59,797 nt of DNA from Acinetobacter bereziniae (GTDB lineage: Bacteria; Pseudomonadota; Gammaproteobacteria; Pseudomonadales; Moraxellaceae). The DNA lies in NCBI GenBank assembly GCA_009912575.1, contig WNDP01000007.1:1-59797 (forward strand), written 5' to 3'. A model generated the notes under the pieces. That model was not told the origin of the DNA and made no database searches. It was given only the letters and a program-made list of their open reading frames with translations. A program made the translations under genes and the position numbers. Position 1 is the stretch's first letter, and each line of letters opens with the position of its first letter. Shown one piece after another: positions 1-9,415 of this stretch.

Positions 1-253
1 TAGCGCGTTGCAGTTCTTTATTTTCACGTTCCAGTTGTTTTATACGTTCTTGATCTGAAAGATGCTGTACTTTAACTGGATTTTGTTGATCCAAATATTT
101 TTGATGCCAAACACGCAGTGTTTCAGGGGTACAACCTATCTTGGGAGCAATAGCAGTGATTGCAGCCCAATTCGATGGATAATCTTTTTCGGATTCAATA
201 ACAAGTTGAACCGCTCTTTCTTTGATTTCAGGGGTATAGTTTGATTTTTTCAT
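1..253 (-). CDS. IS3-family transposase OrfA, partial (C-terminus off the window)
   Basis: This is the first 84 codons of the small DNA-binding subunit of an IS3-type transposase. It binds the inverted repeats, and the OrfAB fusion made by frameshifting is the active enzyme. The N-terminus MKKSNYTPEIKERAVQL, then a helix-turn-helix with the tryptophans of SNWAAI and LRVWHQKY, is typical of this OrfA. The visible end, ERIKQLERENKELQRA, is the start of the leucine-zipper region. The ATG at 253-251 lies 50 bases inside the element end. OrfB is not visible. Confidence 0.88.
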   Translation of the reverse strand, partial: MKKSNYTPEIKERAVQLVIESEKDYPSNWAAITAIAPKIGCTPETLRVWHQKYLDQQNPVKVQHLSDQERIKQLERENKELQRA

Positions 254-303
254 CGGAGTAGTTTCTCAGAATGTTGAGTCTCCGACAAACATGGTACGGT
301 TCA
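1..303 (-). mobile_element. IS3-family insertion sequence, one end only
   Basis: One terminus of an insertion sequence lies at 303 and the element continues past the left edge. Reading the minus strand from 303, the end begins TGAACCGTACCATGTTTGTC, with the 5'-TG terminus usual for IS3-family elements. A transposase OrfA start follows 50 bases inside. The other terminal repeat and the target duplication are outside the window, so completeness cannot be judged. The insertion point is 7 bases beyond the stop codon of the next gene, so it does not interrupt it. Confidence 0.85.
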
Positions 304-310
304 TTTAGAT

Positions 311-700
311 TTAAGCACTAAAGCCGATATAACGATAAATTTCTTGAGAACCGACTGAGCCTAGGCTGGTTTTGTAAATGATATAGTCGGCATATGTACT
401 TTGAGTCAGTTCTTTATAGATGTTAAGCCCTTGATCATCATGTTGATGAATTTCATCTACACTGCGTTGCATCGTCTGTTCAAACGCATCTGAGATATAT
501 TCAAAACCTAAATCCATCGCAATAAATAAAGTATGTTCACAAGGTTGAAGATATTGCTCTTCATTCCAATCAATAACTGGATATGTGCAATGGGGGCATG
601 TAACATTTTCTTGAGAATTTTCTAGAGTGATCAGTTGAAATGGCATACGCTTTAGAACAGAATAAAATTGTATTTTAAACCAGTTAGCAAAATTAAACAC
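311..700 (-). CDS. Hypothetical protein with a Cys-rich zinc-like motif
   Basis: A 129-residue protein that I do not recognise. Residues about 35-55 contain CPHC and, some 15 residues later, PCEH, a spacing that could bind zinc or form a small rubredoxin-like knuckle. The rest is acidic and helical with no membrane segment or signal peptide. An internal ATG at codon 19 (646) begins MPFQLITLENSQ and may be the true start, since neither start has a convincing ribosome binding site. It is divergent from the HD-domain gene at 782, and an IS end lies 7 bases after its stop. Confidence 0.6.
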   Translation of the reverse strand: MFNFANWFKIQFYSVLKRMPFQLITLENSQENVTCPHCTYPVIDWNEEQYLQPCEHTLFIAMDLGFEYISDAFEQTMQRSVDEIHQHDDQGLNIYKELTQSTYADYIIYKTSLGSVGSQEIYRYIGFSA

Positions 701-781
701 TGAATTTAGACGATGCTATCGCGGGTTTAAAATTACAGGTTAAAACCTTTTATAAATACAGAAAATATAGATAAGGATACT

Positions 782-1210
782 ATGTCAACGATTGAAAAAG
801 CGATTGCTTTAGCAGCTCGTAAACACGCAGGTCAAAAAGATAAAGGACAACAACCTTATATTTTTCATCCATTGAGATTAATGTTTAAAGTTAAAACACC
901 AGATCAGCAGATTGTTGCTGTACTGCATGATATTTTAGAAGATACAGATACCACCGTGGTTGATTTGATCTCACTCGGTTTTAGTCAAGAAATTGTTGAT
1001 GCTATTTTAGCATTGACCAAAAAAGAAAATGAATCTCGTATTGAAGCAGCCTATCGTGCTGTAAAAAATCCAATTGCGAGAATTGTTAAATTAGCCGATG
1101 TCGCGGACAATATGGATCTCTCACGTATTCCGCATCCGACGCCTAAAGATCTTTTAAGATTGGAAGAATATAAACAAGTTCAATATATTCTAATGGCAGG
1201 TAGCGCTTAA
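782..1210 (+). CDS. Small HD-domain hydrolase, SpoT/MESH1-like
   Basis: A 142-residue cytoplasmic protein with the metal-binding HD fold of the hydrolase half of SpoT and of stand-alone alarmone hydrolases. Likely metal ligands are His29 (IFHP), His49-Asp50 (LHDILEDTD) and Asp106 (VKLAD). The glutamate-aspartate pair right after HD is the feature that separates (p)ppGpp hydrolases from other HD proteins. The last motif reads LADVADNM where SpoT has LADRLHNM, so activity on ppGpp is inference. It is shorter than MESH1-type enzymes (about 180 residues). The ATG is preceded by AAGGA at good distance. No synthetase domain is attached. Confidence 0.72.
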   Translation: MSTIEKAIALAARKHAGQKDKGQQPYIFHPLRLMFKVKTPDQQIVAVLHDILEDTDTTVVDLISLGFSQEIVDAILALTKKENESRIEAAYRAVKNPIARIVKLADVADNMDLSRIPHPTPKDLLRLEEYKQVQYILMAGSA

Positions 1211-1294
1211 ATTTCATGTTTTTCACACTTTATAATTGACTTGATGTGACGATTAAGGTTAAAAAGCCAAATTGTTGCAATAATGGAATGGCTC

Positions 1295-2195
1295 ATGCTG
1301 ACTGATTTGGATGATTTTTACTGTTTTGGTTTGGTTGTTGAACATGGCGGATTTAGTGCTGCTGAACGTGCAACCGATATTCCAAAGTCTAAACTGAGTC
1401 GCCGAGTGTATAATCTTGAAGAAAAATTAGGTGTACGACTGATTCAACGTAGTTCACGTCATTTTGCAGTGACCGATATTGGCATGAATATATATCGTCA
1501 TGCGCAAGTGATGATGAATGCTGCCCAGTCTGCGCATGATTTGGTTGATCATCTTAGCGAACAACCACGAGGGCTGATCAAAGTCAGCGTCCCTGTTACT
1601 GTTGCACAAAGTGAATTATCCAAAATTTTACCAGCTTTCTTAAAAGCCTATCCTGAAATTAAAGTACAACTTTTAGTCAGCAACCGCCGTGTTGATATTA
1701 TCAATGAAGGCTTTGACCTTGCCTTGCGTGTACGTGCAAATTTAGATGACGACCCTAGTTTAGTATTAAGAAAATTTGGCAATATTGAGCAGCATCTTCT
1801 TGCAAGCCAAGCATATTTAAATGAATTTGGGATGCTAAAAAAAACCTGAAGATTTAACTGAACATCGTATTTTAAGTATGGTGGATGAACATTTAGATCA
1901 ACAAATGATTTTGCATGATGGTCAAAACCAACAGAAAAAAATTAAAGTTAATCCTGTTCTTATGGGTTCAGATTTGATGATGCTTGCAAAATTAGCCAGT
2001 CAAAACTGTGGGATTGCACTTCTTCCAGATACGATTGCTAATGATTTTGTAGCATCAGGTGAATTGGTGCGTGTATTGCCAGATTGGAAAGCACCACATG
2101 GTATTTTTCACGCAGTTTATCCTTCACGCCGTGGTCTACTTCCTGCTGTACGAGTATTTATTGACTATTTAGTAGAACATCTCAGTAATCGTTAA
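1295..2195 (+). pseudogene. LysR-family transcriptional regulator, frameshifted
   Basis: The two halves of one LysR-type regulator lie in different frames. The N-terminal half has the winged helix-turn-helix (residues about 1-60: GGFSAAERATDIPKSKLSRR) and the start of the effector domain. The C-terminal half (open from about 1850) has the rest of the effector domain, including NCGIALLPDTIA. The break is a run of eight A at 1837-1844; seven would restore KKPEDLTEH and one protein of 299 residues, the normal LysR length. An upstream ATG at 1283 is also possible, but 1295 gives the usual N-terminus. The break may be a true mutation, slippage-prone phase switching or a homopolymer sequencing error. 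Confidence 0.8.
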
Positions 2196-2355
2196 TACTG
2201 CGCTTGAATGATCCATTGAAAGTAAAAGGCTGACAGCTTTTGATTTGCCCTGTCAAATATAATTAATTAAGCAAGATCGACTGTTATTTGGTGTCCAAGC
2301 ATTACTATTTTTGATACCATCGCTACTGCTTAATTCCAACGTTTTTATGATTTAT

Positions 2356-3438
2356 ATGACTTCATCTTATCAACAGCAACTTGATGCCAAAATTGAACGT
2401 ATTCAATCACAATTTGCCAAATTTAATCCACCATCACTTGAAGTTTTTGCTTCGCCAGAACAAAACTTTCGTATGCGTGCAGAATTCCGTATTTGGCATA
2501 CTGAAGACGATATGTTCTATGCCATGTTTGAACGAGATGAAAATCAACAGAAAACTGTTGCACGTATTGATGAGTTTCCTATAGCAGATCTCAGCATCAA
2601 TCAACTTATGCCAATATTATTGGCTGAACTGAAAGCCAATAGCCTGTTATCTAAACGCTTATTTGAAGTACACTTTCTTGCAACACTTAAAGGTGAGATG
2701 CTGGTCTCATTAATATACCGTGCGCCTTTAAATGAAGAATGGGAAGTTTTAGCAAAGCAATTGGCTGAAAAGCTCAATATTAAAATTATTGGCCGTAGCC
2801 GCGGTCAAAAATTGGTTCTGAGCGATGAGTTTGTCGTTGAAGAATTACAAGTCTTCGGAAGAAAGTTTCAATATAAACAAATTGAAAGTAGTTTTACTCA
2901 GCCGAATGCACAAGTCTGCCAAAAAATGTTGCAATGGGCATGCCAATCAGTTGAGGGTACTCATCAAGATTTACTCGAACTGTATTGCGGTAACGGTAAT
3001 TTTACGCTTCCGCTGTCATTAAACTTTAATCGTGTTTTGGCGACTGAATTGGCTAAATCTTCAGTCTATGCCGCGCAATGGAATATTGAGCAAAACAAGA
3101 TCGATAATATTCAGGTAGTAAGATTGTCTGCTGAAGAATTTACCCAAGCTTATCAAGGTGAACGTGAATTTCGTCGATTACAAGAAGCCGAAATTGATAT
3201 TCAAAGCTATCAATTTGATACGATTTTTGTTGATCCTCCCCGTGCTGGGATCGATGACGATACACTCAAATTACTGCAAGGTTTTGAGACGATTCTTTAT
3301 ATCTCATGTAATCCAGACACTTTATATAGCAACCTTGAGACATTAACACAGACACATAAAGTGGTTAAATTTGCTATGTTTGATCAATTTCCTTATACCC
3401 ACCATGTAGAATCGGGTGTATTGCTTAAAAAGTTTTAA
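2356..3438 (+). CDS. trmA: tRNA (uracil-5-)-methyltransferase TrmA
   Basis: This enzyme makes 5-methyluridine at position 54 in the T loop of tRNA, using S-adenosylmethionine. The 360-residue length and whole-length similarity to E. coli TrmA (366 residues) are clear: MRAEFRIWH near the N-terminus, SSFTQPNAQ, the SAM-binding [26 protein letters not shown], the catalytic cysteine in ILYISCNP and the C-terminal [17 protein letters not shown] chose the ATG at 2356 ([10 protein letters not shown]), which matches family length; an open frame continues to 2311. It lacks the iron-sulfur cluster cysteines of RlmC/RlmD, which supports TrmA. Confidence 0.95.
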   Translation: MTSSYQQQLDAKIERIQSQFAKFNPPSLEVFASPEQNFRMRAEFRIWHTEDDMFYAMFERDENQQKTVARIDEFPIADLSINQLMPILLAELKANSLLSKRLFEVHFLATLKGEMLVSLIYRAPLNEEWEVLAKQLAEKLNIKIIGRSRGQKLVLSDEFVVEELQVFGRKFQYKQIESSFTQPNAQVCQKMLQWACQSVEGTHQDLLELYCGNGNFTLPLSLNFNRVLATELAKSSVYAAQWNIEQNKIDNIQVVRLSAEEFTQAYQGEREFRRLQEAEIDIQSYQFDTIFVDPPRAGIDDDTLKLLQGFETILYISCNPDTLYSNLETLTQTHKVVKFAMFDQFPYTHHVESGVLLKKF

Positions 3439-3679
3439 ACAATTTATTACAACAGTACAATGTCATAATTTTTTGTGGCATTGATGAATTTAAATTATAT
3501 TGATATATATCAGCCATATATTTTTAAATTTTATTTTGATACTACAAACATCCATGCACAGATGGTTACATAATTGGCAAATTTCGTCTACAACTCGACC
3601 ATTTACCCTTATTGCCATCTTGAATTTTATAAAAAAACGTCTATATTTCGAACTATGTTAGGTTGCGTATGAAGGCTCT

Positions 3680-3913
3680 ATGAGTTTTTGGCAAAAGCTG
3701 TTTATGGCTAAAGATACTGTGCAAAATGAGCATAAGAATCAGATTGCATGTGTTGAAAATGATTGCTCTTGTAAATCCAATGATCAACTATTATCTGCGT
3801 TGATGATGAGTACCACAGATCAAGATGTGATTACTGGAATTAAAAAAGTACTGATCTCAAGAGGGTTCAGTAAAAAAGAGTTAAACCAGTTACAGCATCC
3901 ACCTATTCAATAG
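3680..3913 (+). CDS. Small hypothetical protein with Cys residues
   Basis: A 77-residue protein that I do not recognise. The N-terminus MSFWQKLFMAKD is amphipathic. The middle holds three cysteines in ACVENDCSC, a possible metal or redox site. The C-terminal half, with ITGIKKVLISRGFSKKELNQL, looks like a small helical domain. The start ATG follows GGCTCT, a weak ribosome binding site. The gene stands alone and is followed by a clear terminator at 3929-3959, which supports it being expressed. No function is assigned. Confidence 0.6.
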   Translation: MSFWQKLFMAKDTVQNEHKNQIACVENDCSCKSNDQLLSALMMSTTDQDVITGIKKVLISRGFSKKELNQLQHPPIQ

Positions 3914-3928
3914 TCATGGATGACCGCT

Positions 3929-3959
3929 AAAAAGCATTCAGTTTACTGGATGCTTTTTT
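3929..3959 (+). terminator. Rho-independent terminator after the small gene at 3680
   Basis: The arms AAAAAGCATTCAG and CTGGATGCTTTTT pair around TTTA, with one wobble pair, and end in a T tract. It lies 15 bases after the stop codon of the 77-residue gene. Confidence 0.75.
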
Positions 3960-4040
3960 AATTCAAATACAACAAATTTTGCTGTTTTAACTGAGCTTAT
4001 ATACAATTATTTGTAATAATATAAACGTGAAGTATTCATC

Positions 4041-5099
4041 TTGAAAATAAAAAATCTCTTATTATTATCATTGAGTTGCACAATCGCCTACGCTGAGATC
4101 AGTGAGAATGATATTGTAGCCATTGAAAATTTAAGTGAACAAGTTTTAGGAAATAAAAAACTAGCCAAACTTGAACCTCAGATCAAAGCTCAAATCAAAA
4201 GTGCGCAACCGAATATTAAAAAATTGTTAGAAGCAAAACAAATCGAATATAACGATTCAGTCTATTTACACAATTATGCCATCATTACTTCTGGTTATGC
4301 TGAGTATTTACTTGATCAACATTGTGCAGCACTGTCACACCCTTTTCAAGAACTCACTGAACAAGCCTATTTTGCCTTAAACAAACGTGACCCCAAAGAT
4401 GTTATCGCATTGAATAATTTAGCGCTATTCTATGCGCAAATATCTGTACATTATCGAAAGAACATTGATCCAACACCACGTTTAACTTATTTGGTCAAAG
4501 CCCAGCATCTGTTTGAGACATTGATTCAAATCAAACCAGATGATGATGATTATAAAAAAAATTATTATGCTGTATTGAGCGATAAATTAATGCTTCTCTA
4601 TAAACACCATCTGGATATGCAAGAACAGAAGCGCATAGGCAATATTCTCAAAAAACCATTGTTTCAGTTTCTAGCTGATCCTGATCAACCTTTTGATTCT
4701 GAAAACTTTATTATTCTTGCGCAGCAATACTATCAAGGCTTGAATAGAGAGAACCCCAAAGCTGCTGAAAAATGGTTAAGGGATAATCAACAAAAAATTG
4801 AAACAGTGGTCAATAAAAATCGTAAGCATACTCAGCGTGAAAATGAATTTTTAGCTGAATTCTATGCCTTATTGAATCAACCCGCAAAATCACTCTCGTA
4901 TTTAAAACAATTAGAATTTTCAGATGAGAACAGCACTGAACCCTCTTCTTTTGAAAATGAGCCCAATCTGTCAAATTTAAGATTGAACCCTGAATATCAA
5001 AAATGGTTTAAAAAATATACTCAAGATTATCAAGAATACCGAAAAGCATTACCGGAAGTTTGTAAAATGACTCAGTTAGAAATAATGGGATCACATTGA
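4041..5099 (+). CDS. Exported TPR-like hypothetical protein
   Basis: A 352-residue protein with a Sec signal peptide (MKIKNLLLLSLSCTIAYA, cleavage likely after AYA), so it probably lies in the periplasm. The mature part is rich in helices with repeated patterns such as VIALNNLALFYAQ and FLAEFYALLNQPAKSLSYL that resemble tetratricopeptide repeats, which usually hold protein partners. The start codon is TTG at 4041; no ATG lies in frame near the signal peptide. Function is unknown. It is monocistronic and converges with the YnfA-like gene. Confidence 0.65.
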   Translation: MKIKNLLLLSLSCTIAYAEISENDIVAIENLSEQVLGNKKLAKLEPQIKAQIKSAQPNIKKLLEAKQIEYNDSVYLHNYAIITSGYAEYLLDQHCAALSHPFQELTEQAYFALNKRDPKDVIALNNLALFYAQISVHYRKNIDPTPRLTYLVKAQHLFETLIQIKPDDDDYKKNYYAVLSDKLMLLYKHHLDMQEQKRIGNILKKPLFQFLADPDQPFDSENFIILAQQYYQGLNRENPKAAEKWLRDNQQKIETVVNKNRKHTQRENEFLAEFYALLNQPAKSLSYLKQLEFSDENSTEPSSFENEPNLSNLRLNPEYQKWFKKYTQDYQEYRKALPEVCKMTQLEIMGSH

Positions 5100-5141
5100 C
5101 CTAAAATATAAATCTTAAATTGAGTCTATTGGGGGACGTCT

Positions 5142-5495
5142 TTAGCGAATCAACCCTTGTGGTTGTAAAATAATCACTAAAGCTCCGATAATGACAATAC
5201 AACCTCCAAACAAATCCCAACGGCTGAGACTAACTTGATCAACAAATCTCAGCCACATTAAGGCCGAAAAAATATAGATTCCGCCATATGCAGCATAAAT
5301 CCGCCCAGATGCAGCTGGATGTAAAGTTAAAAGCCAAACAAATACGGCTAAGCTTAAGGCAGTAGCTATCCATAACCAATGGCTTTTGTTTTGATTTAAA
5401 ATGAGATAAGGAAAATAACAACCTAGAATTTCAGCAACTGCCGTGACTAAAAATAATAAAATCGTAGTGAACAGTTTATTAAATGCAATATCCAT
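5142..5495 (-). CDS. YnfA/UPF0060-family small membrane protein
   Basis: A 117-residue inner-membrane protein with four predicted transmembrane helices. Family marks are [15 protein letters not shown] in helix 1 and the loop [17 protein letters not shown], followed by [17 protein letters not shown] in helix 4. This matches the UPF0060/YnfA family (108 residues in E. coli), which has the small-multidrug-transporter fold. Transport of any compound is not shown by the sequence. It lies alone, between two plus-strand genes. Confidence 0.85.
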   Translation of the reverse strand: MDIAFNKLFTTILLFLVTAVAEILGCYFPYLILNQNKSHWLWIATALSLAVFVWLLTLHPAASGRIYAAYGGIYIFSALMWLRFVDQVSLSRWDLFGGCIVIIGALVIILQPQGLIR

Positions 5496-5705
5496 TTCTA
5501 CTCAAGCATAATTCATGTGCTAAAAGTATAGGGGATTTTTAGTCTGTTTGAACAATAAGTTTTAATTTGGCAGTTGCCAGATTAAATTTTTAATTCACTC
5601 CTCCCCATTTACTTGATGATATAAAATACATTAAAAAAATAAATTGATCATTTTCCATGTACTTAAATACAATAAAATGATGATTGCTCATTTTTGGCTT
5701 TGAAA

Positions 5706-6632
5706 ATGAAAATTAAATATCTTCTACACAGTTTTTTAATACTTATCTTTGTCAGCCAACACTGCAAAGCAATGGAATTTAACTTGCCAATATGGCCACA
5801 ATCAGCAACGGCAATATCGAAAGAAAGTACAATAAATCAACATGGTGCAATCAGCCATGTAGATTCACCTTATCTTAGGGTCTATGTACCTCAAAATAGC
5901 AATCATGTCGCTATATTAACCATCAGCGGTGGTGGATATGCCAGAGAAGAGCTTGCTAAGGAAAGTACCCCGACATCAAAGTATCTACAGCAACACGGCT
6001 TTACAGTATTTGAATTAATCTATCGACTGCCCAATCAGGATGCTAATGATACTCTTGCACCCTTTCAAGATGGACAAAGAGCCATACGCATCATTCGGAC
6101 TCAAGCAGAACGATTTAATATTGATCCAGAAAAAATTGGTGTATTAGGATTTTCTGCTGGCGGACATTTAGCAGGTATGCTTGCTACCCAATGGTCACAT
6201 CAATTTTCAACACTTCATGATTCAATCGATCAAGTATCAGCTCAACCCAACTTTGCCGCATTGCTTTACCCTGTGATTAGTATGCAGGCCCCCTTAGACC
6301 ATACGCATGCTTATAAAAGTTTAATGGGGAAAAATCATAATTCAACTGAACAAGCATTTTTTTCAGTCAATTTACAGGTGAGTCAACATACTCCTCCAAT
6401 ATTTTTAGCACATGCGCTTGATGATCATATTGCACCTGTTCAACATAGTTTAGATATGCAAATGGCTTTAGTTAAAAATAAAATCCCTTATGAATTACAT
6501 TTATTTAAAAATGGTGGACATGGCTAGGGTTTAGGAAAGGCAAATACAGAAACAACGCAATGGCCAACATTATTCTTAACATGGCTACAAAATATGAAGA
6601 TTGTAGAAACAGATTATTCAAATAAAAAATAA
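5706..6632 (+). pseudogene. Exported alpha/beta hydrolase (esterase), premature stop
   Basis: A signal peptide (about residues 1-23, ending HCKA) is followed by an alpha/beta hydrolase of the acetyl-esterase/BD-FAE type. The oxyanion region ISGGGYAREE, the nucleophile elbow GFSAGGHLAG, an acid at HALDDHIAP and the catalytic histidine in NGGHG are all present. A TAG at 6525-6527 directly follows GGHG. Translation past it gives GLGKANTETTQWPTLFLTWL and a normal end at 6632, just before a terminator. The expected residue is probably Trp, so one G-to-A change explains the stop. The truncated product keeps the triad but loses the last helix of about 35 residues. The ATG at 5706 begins the signal peptide. 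Confidence 0.75.
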
Positions 6633-6658
6633 CCCGCAATCAATGCGGGTTATTTTTT
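6629..6658 (+). terminator. Bidirectional rho-independent terminator between the esterase gene and clpA
   Basis: A perfect 10-bp stem, ATAACCCGCA and TGCGGGTTAT, with a 5-base loop is followed by T6 on the plus strand and has an A run on the other side. It overlaps the distal stop of the broken esterase and serves the convergent clpA transcript too. Confidence 0.85.
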
Positions 6659-6687
6659 AAATCACTAAGGCTAAGCATCGTCCATCA

Positions 6688-8967
6688 TTATGCTGGTTCA
6701 GCAGTTTGGTCCTCAAAAACCTCAAGAGTAAGGCCCACAGCTTTGCCATTCTCTTTTTTCACAGACACCGCGACATTACCGCCATGATCTGCTAGCTCAC
6801 CGAAGAGAATCATTTCAGCAAGTGGCTTCTTCAAATGCTCTTGGATTAAACGTTGCATTGGACGTGCACCCATCAAGCGATCATAACCATTTTCAGCCAT
6901 CCAATCACGTGCAGACTGATCAACTTCAAGTACAACTTTCTTGTCATCAAGCTGTGCTTGGAGCTCAGTTAAGAACTTGTCAACAACAGATTCAATCACG
7001 GTTGTTGGTAAAGCTTTAAACTGAATCACACCATCCAAACGATTACGGAATTCAGGGGCAAAAGCACGTTTCATTGCTTCTTGATTGTCATTACTGTTGT
7101 CTTGTTCAGTAAATCCTATACTGGTGCGTGAAATACTCTCAGCACCAATATTGGTGGTGAGTACAATGATCACATTACGAAAATCTGACTTACGACCATT
7201 GTTATCTGTTAAAGCACCATGATCCATCACTTGTAGCAATAAGTTGAATACGTCAGGATGCGCTTTTTCAATTTCATCCAATAACAATACACAATGCGGA
7301 TTTTTATGAATGGCGTCTGTTAGCAAACCACCTTGATCATATCCGACATAGCCTGGAGGTGCACCGATCAGACGAGATACAGCATGACGTTCCATATATT
7401 CAGACATATCAAAACGCACAAGTTCAACACCGAGTAATTTTGCCAATTGTTTGGTGACTTCAGTTTTACCAACACCTGTAGGACCAGCAAACACAAAACT
7501 ACCGACTGGCTTATCTGGTGCTTTTAAACCAGCACGTGACAATTTAATCGCAGATGCTAATGCACTAATCGCTTCATCTTGACCAAATACAACACGCTTA
7601 AGATCACGCTCCAAATATTCCAATACAGATTTATCATCTTTAGAAACAGTTTTAGGCGGGATACGTGCAGTCTTAGAAATAATATCTTCGATATTCTCAA
7701 CCGTGATCAATGTATTATCATCTTGTTCTGCTTTCAAACGGCGTTGCGCACCTGCTTCATCAATCACATCAATCGCTTTGTCTGGTAAGAAACGATCATT
7801 GATAAATTTAGCAGAAAGCTCAACCGCAGATACTAACGCTGAATCTTCATATTTCACGTGATGGAAATCTTCAAATTTGCTCTTTAAGCCACGTAGAATA
7901 TCGATTGTTTCTGAGATAGATGGCTCATTCACATCAATTTTTTGGAAACGACGTGATAAAGCATGATCTTTTTCAAAAACCTGACGGTATTCTTGGAAAG
8001 TGGTTGAACCAATGCAACGTAAAGTCCCATTTGCCAATGCAGGTTTGATTAAATTAGAAGCATCCATCGTGCTGCCCATACTTGAGCCAGCGCCAATAAT
8101 CATATGAATTTCGTCAATAAACAAAATCGCATCGGGTTTTTTTTTCAAAGCGTTCAGTAGTTGCTTTAAACGCTTCTCAAAATCTCCACGATATTTAGTC
8201 CCTGCAACTAAAGCTCCAATATCTAAACTAAAGACTTCAGCATTGGCGAGTGGTTTTGGTGCTTTACCATTCACGATTAACCATGCGAGGCCTTCAGCAA
8301 TTGAAGTTTTACCCACACCAGGATCGCCCACCAATAAAGGGTTATTTTTCCGACGACGACAAAGGATTTGAGCAGCACGCTCAATTTCTTTTTCACGGCC
8401 AATTAAAGGATCAGTTTTACCTTTTTGCGCTTCAATATTTAAGTTTAAGGTGTATAGCTCAAGTGGGCCAGCATTTGCTGAAGCATTTGATTCACCATCT
8501 AAATCATCAGATTCTTCTTCTACTTGGATCTCTTCTTTACGCGCACCATGCGATAAATATTGAGTCAAAGTCAAACGGTTAATCTGGTGACGTTTGAGTA
8601 AATATACTGCAAAAGAATCACGTTCAGAGTACATTGCAACCAAAACATCCGCACCTTCTACAGTACGATCACCACCACTCGATTGAACATGGAAAATTGC
8701 ACGTTGCAATATGCGATCGAAACTTTCAGTTGGATGAGGGGCTTGGTCGTTGTTTTCTCCGAGTTTAGGCGTATGTTGTTCAACATATTCCTCTAATTCT
8801 TTACGCAAACTGATAATTTCAGCACCACATACTTTTAAAGCATTTACCGCTGAGTCGTTATCGAGTAACGCTAATAATAAATGTTCAACCGTAAGAAACT
8901 CATGTCTCTTTTGACGAGCCATGCTAACAGCCAAACGGAGTGAAACTTCTAATTGACGACTGAGCAT
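6688..8967 (-). CDS. clpA: ATP-dependent Clp protease ATP-binding subunit ClpA
   Basis: ClpA is the AAA+ unfoldase that feeds proteins into the ClpP peptidase in the cytoplasm. The 759-residue protein has the double Clp N-domain (HEFLTVEHLLLALL), a first ATPase module with Walker A GDPGVGKTS and Walker B LFIDEIH, and a second with GPTGVGKTEV and VLLLDEIEKAHPDV. The C-terminal IGF loop that docks ClpP is visible in TSIGFTEQ. The ATG at 8967 (MLSRQLEVS) has a strong AAGGGGGG site and is preferred to an upstream in-frame start. It follows clpS by 10 bases, one unit with its adaptor. Confidence 0.97.
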   Translation of the reverse strand: MLSRQLEVSLRLAVSMARQKRHEFLTVEHLLLALLDNDSAVNALKVCGAEIISLRKELEEYVEQHTPKLGENNDQAPHPTESFDRILQRAIFHVQSSGGDRTVEGADVLVAMYSERDSFAVYLLKRHQINRLTLTQYLSHGARKEEIQVEEESDDLDGESNASANAGPLELYTLNLNIEAQKGKTDPLIGREKEIERAAQILCRRRKNNPLLVGDPGVGKTSIAEGLAWLIVNGKAPKPLANAEVFSLDIGALVAGTKYRGDFEKRLKQLLNALKKKPDAILFIDEIHMIIGAGSSMGSTMDASNLIKPALANGTLRCIGSTTFQEYRQVFEKDHALSRRFQKIDVNEPSISETIDILRGLKSKFEDFHHVKYEDSALVSAVELSAKFINDRFLPDKAIDVIDEAGAQRRLKAEQDDNTLITVENIEDIISKTARIPPKTVSKDDKSVLEYLERDLKRVVFGQDEAISALASAIKLSRAGLKAPDKPVGSFVFAGPTGVGKTEVTKQLAKLLGVELVRFDMSEYMERHAVSRLIGAPPGYVGYDQGGLLTDAIHKNPHCVLLLDEIEKAHPDVFNLLLQVMDHGALTDNNGRKSDFRNVIIVLTTNIGAESISRTSIGFTEQDNSNDNQEAMKRAFAPEFRNRLDGVIQFKALPTTVIESVVDKFLTELQAQLDDKKVVLEVDQSARDWMAENGYDRLMGARPMQRLIQEHLKKPLAEMILFGELADHGGNVAVSVKKENGKAVGLTLEVFEDQTAEPA

Positions 8968-8977
8968 GAAACCCCCC

Positions 8978-9394
8978 TTATTCTTTTGGCTCAATCTGGC
9001 AAAGCAATGGATGACCTTGAGATCGAGCGTAGTTATTTACTTGGTTGGCTTTTGTTTCCGCAATGTCTCTCGGATAGACGCCAGCTTCACCTTTGCCTTC
9101 ATAATGTACTGTTAACATTACTTGAGTGGCTTGGTCAAGATTCAAAGCAAAGTATTGTTGTAAAATTTCAATAACAAAGTCCATTGGTGTGTAGTCATCG
9201 TTCAATAAAATGACTGCATACATCGGTGGTCTTTTGACTTCAGGTGGTGCTGTTTGTACAGCGACATCACCTCGCTCATGATGCGGATCTTCAGTATTGC
9301 TTACACGAATGTTGATGTGCCAATCCACATATCCTGAATCACGGAACGATGATTTGACTTCATTTAAACTCATTTGACGCTTATTGGTTCGCAT
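8978..9394 (-). CDS. clpS: ATP-dependent Clp protease adaptor ClpS
   Basis: ClpS recognises N-degrons (Leu, Phe, Tyr, Trp N-termini) and hands them to ClpA. The core is clear: [23 protein letters not shown], with the substrate-pocket acidic and asparagine residues, then [24 protein letters not shown]. The N-terminal tail of about 55 residues is longer than in E. coli ClpS (106 residues in all), which is an Acinetobacter-type extension. I chose the ATG at 9394 rather than an in-frame TTG at 9403. clpS and clpA are co-oriented with a 10-base gap. Confidence 0.96.
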   Translation of the reverse strand: MRTNKRQMSLNEVKSSFRDSGYVDWHINIRVSNTEDPHHERGDVAVQTAPPEVKRPPMYAVILLNDDYTPMDFVIEILQQYFALNLDQATQVMLTVHYEGKGEAGVYPRDIAETKANQVNNYARSQGHPLLCQIEPKE

Positions 9395-9415
9395 ATTTTC
9401 CAAAATACTTATGAT

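Noticed and set aside
3439-3679. Possible RNA gene in the AT-rich gap after trmA
   Set aside because: No stable hairpin with terminator, no tRNA-like cloverleaf and no conserved motif was seen.
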